This document shows, one piece after another, positions 9,018-16,999 of a stretch of DNA of 64,000 nt. This stretch comes from JADKAV01 sp963732355 (GTDB lineage: Bacteria > Actinomycetota > Actinomycetes > S36-B12 > UBA10799), in contig CAVSZD010000006.1 of NCBI GenBank assembly GCA_963732355.1, forward strand, positions 372,001 through 436,000, in the 5' to 3' direction. The number at the start of each line of letters is the position of its first letter. Position 1 is the stretch's first letter. The notes below the pieces were generated by a model. That model was not told the DNA's origin, did no database searches, and worked only from the letters and a program-made list of their open reading frames with translations. A program made the translations under genes and the position numbers.

Positions 9018-9156
9018 GGGCGGTTGGCGTCTGAGCTGCCGACGGGTGTTGGGTGCGGGCGGCCAGCGGCTGGTGTGAGGTGCTCCCGAAGTATCCAGTT
9101 GGCCACGCCCCTGAGTCCGTAAACGGTGGATCGAGTACGACCCGGACTCACCGGTC

Positions 9157-10259
9157 TCAGCGACGTCGAAGCGCTTTCACCGCCGGCAACCTGATCTTCG
9201 CCGGGGTGGAGACCAGCAGTCCGTCGGTGATGACGTAGGAGATCCGCTGTGGGCGAGGGCAGCCCTTACGGGGAGCGATGAAACGCAGCACGCCATTGCG
9301 GTAGGTCGTCTTGCCGCACTTCGCGCTGGTGGTGAGGCGGTCCAATCGGATCGGCGCACCCTCACTGTCCTCGTCGTCCGACTCTTCGTACCCCGAGGTC
9401 CCACCGTCGCGGTCGTTCGCAAGGGGCCGCACCACCAGTCGGGAGCGGAGCTTCGTTGCCCGCATCCGATCGGGAAACGCCCGCGGCCGTGAGTTCCCGT
9501 TGACGCGCTCGCAGTCGGAGTCGACAAGATCGTCAGCGCCGGTGCGCACAGCGTCGATGTCGTCGCCGCAGGAGACGGTCCACGAGCCGGTTGACATCAC
9601 GGTGTTCACGTAGTCGCTGCCCGAACCCATCCGTGCCGTTCCCCAGATGGGTCCGTCTGTGACGAGCAACTGGTCGTTGCCCGCCCCAGCGTCCATGAGG
9701 GTGTCGCGCATGGTGAACGTGTACACCGGATCGTCGACCTCACTGGGCAGTCGATTCGGGGTGAGGTCGGGGGTGGAGATGCGGACGATGTCGTCGCCGT
9801 CACCCATCACGTACTGGAACGTACGCGGGCACACTGATCCGTTCGGCCAGAGGGCGAGCATGTCGGCCTGACCAGTGTGGTTGCAGCCGCTCTCTGCGAT
9901 CGTGTCGTTGCCGGCGTGGCCGCGGATGACAAACGGGCTGCCGGGGGAGCTGTCGCCAGCGCACACATCCAGTCGCCGCGCGAAAAGCCCTGGCTGCACT
10001 GACCGGGGCGCCGGTCTCGGACGTCTTGCTGCGGTGACACCTCCTCGTACCCCGCGCCGATCGTCGTGGTCCCTTGCTCGGTGGTGTCGAACGCTAGTAG
10101 TTGCGTGCCCAAGTAAGGGAAGAATCCCAGGGTCACATAGGTGCCGCCTGCCGTGTCACTGCGGAAACCTTCCGAGGTGATCTCACCTGCCGCTGCGCCG
10201 GACGCACCAATCAGAACGAACACCACGGCAAGCACAGCGCTAACTCGAAGGAATCGCAT
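9157..10259 (-). CDS. Secreted RTX-like calcium-binding repeat protein, frameshifted
   Basis: Starts at ATG 10259 with signal peptide MRFLRVSAVLAVVFVLIGAS (cleavage after ASGAAAG). The frame changes at about 9990 (...QCSQGFSR | RLDVCAGDSS). The second part has RTX-like nonapeptide motifs: GHAGNDTIAES, MGDGDDIVRIS, DAGAGNDQLLVT, MGSGSDYVNT and CGDDIDAVRTGADD. These bind Ca2+ in a parallel beta-roll. The C-terminus has VVRPLANDRDGG and YVITDGLLVSTPAKI. Intact, it would be about 366 residues and extracellular. It lies 16 bp downstream of another RTX-ended gene on the same strand, probably in one transcript. Confidence 0.72.
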
Positions 10260-10275
10260 GCCGCGGACCCGATCG

Positions 10276-12081
10276 TCAGCGAACACGCTCGCAGTCCTTC
10301 GCGACTCGGTCGATCTTGTCGGCGAACACGACGTCGCGGCCAGCACCGCACCGGATGATGTCGCGGGTCTTGTCCTTCGCGCGGATGGTGTCCGCGCCGG
10401 AGCCGCCGGAGTGCTTGTCCCGGCCCTTGCCGCCGATCAGGCAGTCATCCCCACCACGGCCGACCAACTTGTCCGCGCCGCCCTTACCTGCGATCTTGTC
10501 GCCGCCCGCGGTTCCCTTGAGACGGTTGGGTTTGGCGTTGCCCTTGATGACGTTGGAGCACTTGGTGACGGTCGGACCACCGCCGGACACGGTGGCCGTC
10601 GTGGCCGCCGAGTTGTTGCCCGGCGACCGGGTCGGGTAGCTGTGACGCGGCGCTGACGGTTGACGTCACCGCGCCCGCGGACGGCGCCCGCACCACGAGG
10701 AGGACCTGAGCTGACGTACCACTGACCGGCTCCCCGAGCCCGCAAGTGACCGTGGTGCCGGCCACTGAGCACGAGCCCGAGGTTGGGGTCGCAGAAACGA
10801 TCTGTGCGGCCCCCTGGACGTCCATCGTCAGCGTCGCGCCGACCGCCACGTCCTTCCCGGCGTTGTCCAGCGCCGCGGTGAAGACGATGTCCGAACCCGG
10901 GGCCGGTGCAGGGTTGGACACCGACTGCCGGACTTGGACGTCAGCGCCCACCTCGACGGACCCGAGATCGCACGCAGCCCCCACGGGGCGGGCCTGACCC
11001 CGCTGATCGGCGGCGCTGACACACGCAGCGGCCGCGTCGACAGCAGGACTGCCGACCGCCGGACGCCGGGAGTCCGTCGGACCGCCGTTGGCCGCGAGTG
11101 GGCTCAGGAGCGCGTCCGCGATCGTGATGCTCGGTCCGGCGGGGCCGCAGGTGCCGTCGGAGACGATGTTGCGTCCGGAGAAGGACACGGCATTGAAGCA
11201 GTTGTTGTAATTGGCCAGATCAGAAATTCCACCGCTGACGATCGAGTTCTCCACGGTGATCGGGGCACCGTTGAAGGCGAACAGGTTCCCTCCGTACGCC
11301 GCGATCGAGCCGTCATTGGTCGCGGTGTTGTTGGCGATCGTGGACCCACGCACTGTTACGTTCGCGCCCTGCGTCGACATGACTCCGCCGCCGTCGACTT
11401 CAGCCCGCGGCGCCCGTGCTGATGGACGTGTTGTTGGAGATGGTGGAGTTCACGATCGACACCTTGGTCGAGGCGCCGTACGCGTAGACGGCACCTCCGA
11501 AGACGTCGTCGGCCGACTTGGTCGTGTTTCCCGAGATCGTTGATTCCACGATCGACATGTCCCCCGCCGAAACGTACGACCGGGGCGTACACCGAGCCAA
11601 GCGGGGAGTTGACCGAATGACCCGAGACCCGCACGCGGATCAGTTGCGTGGCGGCCGGGCCCGTCTGGTAGACGCCCAGGCCGCCACCGCCGGTCGCGGA
11701 GCCATCCTGCAGCGCCAGGTCCCGCAGCGTCACGTCACCCCCGCTGACGCCAACCAGGACGTGCCCCGGAGTCCCCGTGATGATCGTGGACCTTGCGCCC
11801 GCGCCGGAGATGGTTACGGTCTTGGTGATCGACAACTGGGAACCCAGAGAGATGGTCATCGCGGGGACGGTGATGGTGTCCGCACCCAGCAACCCCTCGG
11901 CCTCCACTACGGCCGCGCGCAAGGTGCAAACCCCGCCCGCCGTGGCACACGTCCCGTTGCCGGGTACGGCGTCAGTCTGGTCGGCGTTGCTGTTCACCGT
12001 GAAGTCGGCGGCACTGGCCACCGCTTGTGGCAGCACTGCCAGACCCACACCGAACAGCAACATCAGCAGCAGTCGTCGCAT
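10276..12081 (-). CDS. Secreted CSLREA beta-helix protein with RTX tail, several frameshifts
   Basis: Starts at ATG 12081 with GAGGTGAGG before it and signal peptide MRRLLLMLLFGVGLAVLPQA (cleavage near ASAAD). A CSLREA domain follows (DFTVNSNADQTDAVPGNGT, then CTLRAAVVEAE), then parallel beta-helix repeats (ITVPAMTISL, VTLRDLALQDG, MSIVESTISGNTT, VTVRGSTIANNTA, ITVENSIVSGG), a GNGGPTDS-like choice-of-anchor segment, a DUF11-like beta domain (VSNPAPAPGSDIVFTAALDN) and a C-terminal RTX block (GGADKLVGRGGDDCLIGGKG) ending at 10276. The pieces sit in different frames, with breaks near 11590, 11390 and 10590. Repaired length is about 600 residues. A likely surface polymer-binding or adhesive protein. 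Confidence 0.72.
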
Positions 12082-12197
12082 CGAAGCCCTCACCTCTTTG
12101 GAATTGATCAAGGCTAACCGCTTGGGGTGGCGCATCCATCGGCCGGTTGTTCAATTCGGCGAGGAATGGCGACCTACCCAAGGTGTATGGCTGGTGT

Positions 12198-12401
12198 ATG
12201 TCACGCACCAACTTGGACATCGACGATGTCGCAGTCGCGGAGGTGATGCGACGTTTTCATTTTCGGACCAAACGGGACGCGGTCAACTTCGCGTTGCGAG
12301 CCCTGGCCACTGAACCGATGCCCCTCGAACAGGCCCGGGCCATGCGTGGGTCGGGCTGGGAAGGGGACCTGGACGAGATGCGAGCGTCACGGCACACATG
12401 A
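12198..12401 (+). CDS. VapB-type antitoxin
   Basis: 67 residues from ATG 12198 (MSRTNLDIDDVAVAEVMRRF). The N-terminal NLDIDDVAVAEVMRRFHFRT followed by KRDAVNFALRAL is the ribbon-helix-helix pattern of the VapB/DUF2191 antitoxins that bind their own promoter. The acidic and Trp-containing tail (MRGSGWEGDLDEMRAS) resembles the segment that blocks the VapC active site. The stop codon overlaps the toxin start (ATGA, 12398). Upstream of it lies the divergent CSLREA gene. Confidence 0.9.
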   Translation: MSRTNLDIDDVAVAEVMRRFHFRTKRDAVNFALRALATEPMPLEQARAMRGSGWEGDLDEMRASRHT

Positions 12402-12784
12402 TCTTGGTCGACACTTCAGCCTGGGTGGAGTTCCTGCGAAACACCGGTAGCGCCGCCTGCCAACGGGTCGATGCCCTGCTCGAGTCGGACATCGCGGTCT
12501 GCGACCCGATGCGCATGGAGGTCCTCGCCGGCGCTCGCTCACAGGCACATCTGGTCGAACTTCGGGGCCTGCTCGCCCGCGCTTCGGTCCTGTCGACCGA
12601 GTCCCGGCACTACGAGATGGCCGCCGCTCTTTACCGCGATGCGCGCGCCTCGCAGGTCACGGTGCGCCGCCTCACCGACTGCTTGATCGCGGCGGTGGCA
12701 ATCGACCATGACGTGGCGCTTCTGCACGCGGACCGCGACTTCGACGGACTGATCAGGACCTCCTCGCTGAGAGTCGACCTGTGA
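12398..12784 (+). CDS. VapC-type PIN-domain toxin
   Basis: 128 residues with a complete PIN active site: Asp5 (ILVDTSAWVEFL), Glu41 (RMEVLAG), Asp94 (RLTDCLIAAVA) and Asp112/Asp114 (LHADRDFDGL). PIN toxins are Mg2+-dependent ribonucleases that cut tRNA or rRNA. Coupled to the antitoxin by a 4-base overlap. All four acidic residues are present, so it should be active. The final segment, LRVDL, is normal for the family. Confidence 0.93.
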   Translation: MILVDTSAWVEFLRNTGSAACQRVDALLESDIAVCDPMRMEVLAGARSQAHLVELRGLLARASVLSTESRHYEMAAALYRDARASQVTVRRLTDCLIAAVAIDHDVALLHADRDFDGLIRTSSLRVDL

Positions 12785-12922
12785 CTGGTGGATGCATGTC
12801 GTCCGACGGATGTGGCGTGGTTCCTGTCCCGGGTTTGTTGAGTGTTGCGCGGTTGCGGGTTTCCCTGGTGCGGATTCGCGGGACCGGAGACCATTCGCGA
12901 CCGGCCCCAGCCATCGCGGCAC

Positions 12923-13267
12923 TCACCGCACCCGCACGACCTTCGTCGCCTTGACACCGCCGGCTGAGGCGCGCACCACGTAACGACCCTTACTGCCGAA
13001 GCGGACTTGCACCTTGGACACCCCACTGGAATTGGTGGTCGAGGTGATCTTCTTGACCGGCTTGTTCTTCTTGAGCAGGGTCCAGCGCATCGACGAACTC
13101 GCCGGGAAGCCGGAGGCAGAGAAGCGCTTCTTGGCGCCCGCCTTGGCCTTAGACGGGCCCGAGACCTTGGGGCTCACCGCTGGGTTCACGCTATAGGGGC
13201 AAGATGCGCTCGCGGAATTCTCTTCCTGACGCACCTGCACGCCGACCCTGGTGTGGAGCTTGGCCAA
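12923..13267 (-). CDS. Basic Ig-like C-terminal fragment
   Basis: Up to 114 residues from a poor TTG start at 13267, with no signal peptide and no good ribosome site. The clear part is a Lys-rich beta domain: VSPKVSGPSKAKAGAKKRFS, FPASSSMRWTLLKKNKPVKK, then GRYVVRASAGGVKATKVVRV. The same style of basic, all-beta tail ends other secreted proteins in this window (52765, 30581). I read it as the C-terminal remnant of a secreted protein whose 5' part is lost; 13268-13422 shows nothing coding. A small genuine protein cannot be excluded. Confidence 0.45.
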   Translation of the reverse strand: MAKLHTRVGVQVRQEENSASASCPYSVNPAVSPKVSGPSKAKAGAKKRFSASGFPASSSMRWTLLKKNKPVKKITSTTNSSGVSKVQVRFGSKGRYVVRASAGGVKATKVVRVR

Positions 13268-13422
13268 AGCGGGTCGCGGGGACCCGGTCGAGGTGTGGGG
13301 ACCTGGCGGCGACCGCCCGGAACTCGGGACCCGCTCTTACGCCACCCAACTCCAGGCGGCGCACGCTCGAATGAGCCGCCGGCGTGGTGGGCGGAGGCAC
13401 TGATCACCGACTGAGTCGGTCA

Positions 13423-14127
13423 CTACGGCCAGGGGCTGCGCCTGCTGAACGTGTTGTCGTCGTGGTTGGAGGCCTGGAAAGCGCTGCGGTTGTCCAATTC
13501 CAGAATGATCGCCGGGACCACGGCGTGAACGGCGTATTCGTAGTCGTCCGGCATACCCACGAGCCGCTGCAATGTCACGATGCGCATATCCGCCTGGCTA
13601 GTGATGCCCAGCGACAGCAATGGTGCTCCGACTAGGTCGGTCATCACGGCCCTGCCAGCGGCGAAATCCTCCCGCTTGGCGCGCATCTTGGAACGCATCC
13701 GTCCGCCCAAGTGCACGGTGATGTCGACGGTCCCCAGCGAGCCGACCCCATGCCACTGGATGCGTCCCACCTCCTGGTCGGCGACAGCGACGACGGTTCC
13801 TTGGATGCTCTGCTTGACGCTCACCCATGGGGTGTTGGCCATGTCCCACACGCTGATCGAGCGACCGGTCAAGGAGAAGGAACTGCGCATAAGGAACCCC
13901 ACCTGGTCACCAGACTGGTCCACTACCGGCCACGGACCACCCCCCTGCCGGAAGTACCTCAGGTATCCAGAACGCAGGCCGAGGCCGGCGGGTTCGGGCG
14001 GCTTCGGCCAGGCCACCTCATCCTCGCCCGTCTCACCGGCATCGCTGACCCACGCCGTCCACGCGGCGCCGTCCCAGTAGCGTGCTTCGTGGCGGCCGGT
14101 GGGGTCGGGTTGCCACGCACCCTGCAT
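13423..14127 (-). CDS. DUF2510 plus scramblase-like domain protein
   Basis: 234 residues. The N-terminus WQPDPTGRHEARYWDGAAWT is a DUF2510 domain, a short W-rich module common on actinobacterial membrane-associated proteins. The remainder (LRYFRQGGGPWPVVDQSGDQ, SVKQSIQGTVVAVADQEVGRI) has the repeated beta strands of the LURP-one/phospholipid-scramblase fold. No membrane helix is evident. No operon partner. The function is unknown; these proteins are thought to bind lipid or the membrane surface. Confidence 0.8.
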   Translation of the reverse strand: MQGAWQPDPTGRHEARYWDGAAWTAWVSDAGETGEDEVAWPKPPEPAGLGLRSGYLRYFRQGGGPWPVVDQSGDQVGFLMRSSFSLTGRSISVWDMANTPWVSVKQSIQGTVVAVADQEVGRIQWHGVGSLGTVDITVHLGGRMRSKMRAKREDFAAGRAVMTDLVGAPLLSLGITSQADMRIVTLQRLVGMPDDYEYAVHAVVPAIILELDNRSAFQASNHDDNTFSRRSPWP

Positions 14128-14480
14128 GCTCCGAGGCTAACCGCAGTGGGGCAGGTCGGCCTATGGCTAAGCGCGGAAGAGGGAGGATCGGCGCCCCTTC
14201 TTGAGGAGGCCCTGGCGTGATTGAGTTGCCCGCCATTGGCCATCAGACCGCACCGACCGTTACGCGCGGCATGGGGCTGATGAGGGAGGTCCCATGCCGC
14301 AGTATGTCGCTGACGACTGGCTCACCCGATCGGGCCAGCAGCTGAATCAGGTGATCGATTTTCGAGTCATATGAATGGTGAAACAGTCACAGCGGCCAGA
14401 AGTCGCTGCCCTCGTGACCCTCAGACGCCGCAATGGGAGTTCGGTTGTCCACGCGATACCGTGCCGGTATCATCAACGGC

Positions 14481-14678
14481 ATGGCGATGACCCTGCGGCT
14501 CACGGACGAGGAGACCGAGGCCCTTCGAGCGCGGGCCGCAGAACTGGGCACGTCGATGCAGGCTGTGGCGCGGGAAGCGATTCGGCAGGCGACAATCGAG
14601 CGGCCCGCCCGGCTCCAACAGGTGATCCGCGAGGTCGCCGGCGAGGATGCAGAACTGCTCGACCGGCTCTCCCGTTGA
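14481..14678 (+). CDS. Ribbon-helix-helix antitoxin (partner of Doc)
   Basis: 65 residues from ATG 14481 (MAMTLRLTDEETEALRARAA). MTLRLTDEETEALRARAAEL followed by GTSMQAVAREAIRQAT is a classic ribbon-helix-helix, with the first strand (MTLRLT) inserted into the operator groove. A hydrophobic, acidic C-terminal segment (VIREVAGEDAELLDRLSR) would wrap the toxin. The stop overlaps the TTG start of the next gene, so the two are co-translated. Confidence 0.85.
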   Translation: MAMTLRLTDEETEALRARAAELGTSMQAVAREAIRQATIERPARLQQVIREVAGEDAELLDRLSR

Positions 14679-15052
14679 CCGACTACCTCTCCTACGAGGA
14701 TGTGCTGCAGGTCGCCGAAGGCGTCATGGGCCAGGCTGTCGTGGCCGATGCCGGCTTGCTCGCCTCAGCTGTGCTGCGGCCACAGGTCACGGTGTTCTCA
14801 GAAGATGCCTATCCGACGCTCGCGGACAAGGCGGCGGCGCTGCTGCACGGTATCGCACGCAACCATGCCCTGGTGGACGGGAACAAGCGCCTGGCCTGGG
14901 CGGCAGCCCGGGTCTTCCTGCTCATGAACGGCTACTCCATCAGCTACACGATCGACGATGCCGAAGCCACCGTCGTGGGCGTCGCCCGAGGTGATGTGGA
15001 CGTGGCCGAACTGTCCACCTGGCTCCGGTCGCGGATGGCCATGGTCGGCTGA
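14675..15052 (+). CDS. doc: Doc-family Fic-fold toxin
   Basis: 125 residues from TTG 14675. The Fic/Doc core HALVDGNKR is at 64-72, matching Doc's HxFxDxNKR in having Asn-Lys in place of the AMPylator's Gly-Asn-Gly-Arg. Doc is a kinase that phosphorylates EF-Tu. The usual flanking elements are present (YLSYEDVLQVAEGVMG and GLLASAVLRPQVTVFSEDAY, then ADKAAALLHGIARN). The start is assigned as TTG because it overlaps the antitoxin stop (TTGA). The second motif residue is Ala where Phe is usual, and Leu occupies the next variable position. Confidence 0.88.
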   Translation: MTDYLSYEDVLQVAEGVMGQAVVADAGLLASAVLRPQVTVFSEDAYPTLADKAAALLHGIARNHALVDGNKRLAWAAARVFLLMNGYSISYTIDDAEATVVGVARGDVDVAELSTWLRSRMAMVG

Positions 15053-15514
15053 GCGGCGACCCGGGCCGAGGTATCGGGGCGGGGGGCCCTGGCCCAGGCG
15101 GTGCGGCCGATAGGCGTCCGGTGGTGGCGCTGGAGGACGGCCCGACCAGGGCCCGGCATGGCCATCCGTGAGGACATGCGCACGGCGCTGGGTTGACCGA
15201 GGATGCTCATCAGCAGGCAGGCCTGGATCGGCGTGGCTATGGGCGCGTCTGCGCGCTCCCCAGGCCACGAACCGCAGTGGCCCCCGTGGGTGGCGGTGCT
15301 GGGTACCGGTGAGGTAAAGCGGTTCCATCGCCTGAGGGCATCATGGGCACGCGCATCTCGTCATAGATCTCGGTTTCGTCGCGATCATCGCGGCGGTCCT
15401 GGCAGTCCACGAGACGGGTGTGCGATGCGCGGGCCTGACCAGTACCTGTGGATGAGCGGTGACGCGAATCGTGTGATCCCGGCAGTCTGGACGAGTGGAA
15501 ACGAAGGAGGCACC
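15053..15514. other. Gap with no recognisable gene
   Basis: About 460 bp between doc and the Uma2 gene. Open frames here lack family matches and ribosome sites. One short stretch (IDLGFVAIIAAVLAVHETG) reads like a membrane segment but has no start. Possibly eroded coding DNA. Confidence 0.4.
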
Positions 15515-16051
15515 ATGTCAGTCATGGCCATCATGCTCACCCGCGACGACCTCGACGCGCTGCCCGACGACGGCCTGCGGCACGAACTCATCGACGGGAC
15601 ATTCGTCATGACCCCGCCGCCCGGACTGCCACATCAGAGCATGCTCGGAGCGCTGCATATCGCACTTGTGAACGCAAGTAGCGGAACCGGCCTCAAAGTC
15701 CTACTCGCACCGTTCGCCGTCGCTCTGGGCCCCAACGTGGTCGAGCCCGACCTTCTCGTCGCACCCACAGAGGCATTCACCCAGCGGGACCTGCCCACCG
15801 CCCCACTGCTCGCCGTCGAGGTGCGTTCGCCGTCCACAGGCTGGCTGGACGAGGGCCGCAAGCGCACCCTCTACGAGGAGTACGGCGTCGCGTCCTACTG
15901 GCTGGTCGATCCCTCGCGACCATCCATCACGGTCCTCGAACTCGTCGAGGGACGCTACTCGCAGGTAGCGATGGCTGTCGGCGACCAGACCATTGCGTTG
16001 ACCGCCCCGTTCCCGATCGCACTCAACCCCGCGGAACTCGCGCAGATCTGA
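15515..16051 (+). CDS. Uma2-family (DUF820) PD-(D/E)xK endonuclease
   Basis: 178 residues from ATG 15515, with AAGGAGG at 15504-15510. Uma2 landmarks: RHELIDGTFVMTPPPGLPHQ (23-41), VVEPDLLV with Asp79, LLAVEVRSPST with Glu102, Lys116 in GRKRTLY, and YGVASYWLVDP (123-133). The PD-(D/E)xK residues are complete. These proteins are abundant in cyanobacteria and actinobacteria and are thought to be nucleases of mobile origin; the biological role is not established. The 3' end abuts a truncated FAD-oxidase gene on the other strand. Confidence 0.9.
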   Translation: MSVMAIMLTRDDLDALPDDGLRHELIDGTFVMTPPPGLPHQSMLGALHIALVNASSGTGLKVLLAPFAVALGPNVVEPDLLVAPTEAFTQRDLPTAPLLAVEVRSPSTGWLDEGRKRTLYEEYGVASYWLVDPSRPSITVLELVEGRYSQVAMAVGDQTIALTAPFPIALNPAELAQI

Positions 16052-16059
16052 GCCAGAAG

Positions 16060-16299
16060 TACCGAAACCCCTGGCATTGTGTCCAGTCCCCTGGACCGCC
16101 ACACCCAACCCGCGACGGCCGGCGACTACCACTGCAGCGGCCACATCCTGATCGGAGGCAGGGAACACCACGGCCTCCGGATGTTGGTCGACCGCCATGT
16201 TCCATGGCGTGCGGGCGACGTCCCAGTTCGGGTCGTCAGGCCACACCACCCTGCCGGGCAAGTCGTCGGCCAGCGCGTGAGCGGCTCAGAAACAGTCAT
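16060..16299 (-). pseudogene. FAD-linked oxidase, 5' remnant
   Basis: Reading down from ATG 16299: MTVSEPLT, a one-base break near 16275, then ADDLPGRVVWPDDPNWDVAR, TPWNMAVDQHPEAVVFPASD and VAVQGTGHNARGFG. This is the start of a BBE-type FAD-binding oxidoreductase (FAD_binding_4), including the GTGH segment that covers the FAD pyrophosphate. It stops after about 80 of some 450 residues, at the end of the Uma2 gene. A truncated remnant. Confidence 0.75.
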
Positions 16300-16471
16300 G
16301 GGTCTCCCTCCGTCGGTGGTTCCGATTCCTGGAGGGTCTTGCCCGGGGAGATCATCTTCACACCTGGGTCGCCTGCGGGGGTCATCACGGGAGCGAGGGT
16401 GCGACACGGCGTTATCCGCCGAGATGCTGAGCCTCACCAGCGATGCGCTTCCTTGCCTGCCGGGTGACTGC

Positions 16472-16999
16472 ATGCGACGATGCGCAGGGTTCGGTGAGTT
16501 GTCGACGAGACGGTGGGAATCGGTGGACGCCAAAGATGACAGGCAGTCGGGGTTCGACGCCGTCCGACTGGTCCCAGACGATATCCCGATCGCCATACTC
16601 AATCTGTTGCACTTCCGGGAGACGGCCGACTTGGACGGCGTTGAGATCAGCGGCAAAGAACTGTTCGACCGCTACGCCAAGTCCCTTGAGCCGGCGTTCA
16701 AAGTAGTCGGAGGGCGGCCTATGTTCATCGCCGACGTGCAGAGCACGCTGATCGCGCCGAAGAGTGAGCATTGGGATGCGGTCGTCATCGTGCTGTATCC
16801 GCGTAGGTCAGCCTTCGAGAGGCTCTTGAATTCATCGGAGTATCGGGCGAATGCCCACCTTCGTGCCGCGGCCCTGGAGGATTCGCGCCTCTTGCTCTTG
16901 ACGGCGCCCAGGACCATCGGTCGTGTTGCCTGGCAGGCCTACCGTGCGCTGGGAGCGGTGGGACGGTTTCGACCAGGTGCGGCGAGTGCGGACGAGTAG
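16472..16999 (+). CDS. DUF1330-like (ferredoxin-fold) protein
   Basis: About 175 residues from ATG 16472; GTG 16523 (VDAKDDRQSGF) is an equally possible start. The centre, DIPIAILNLLHFRE, LFDRYAKSLEPAFKVVGGRP, MFIADVQSTLIAPKSEHWDA and VVIVLYPRRSAFERLLNSSE, matches the DUF1330/dimeric alpha-beta barrel pattern (small enzymes or binding proteins that pair as dimers). The last 60 bp overlap the 3' end of the convergent LuxR gene. Function unknown. Confidence 0.7.
   Translation: MRRCAGFGELSTRRWESVDAKDDRQSGFDAVRLVPDDIPIAILNLLHFRETADLDGVEISGKELFDRYAKSLEPAFKVVGGRPMFIADVQSTLIAPKSEHWDAVVIVLYPRRSAFERLLNSSEYRANAHLRAAALEDSRLLLLTAPRTIGRVAWQAYRALGAVGRFRPGAASADE

Noticed and set aside
14294..14374. A 26-codon frame (MPQYVADDWL...) with a ribosome-like GGGAGG
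   Set aside because: Too short and without any family resemblance; it may be a relic, but nothing supports translation.
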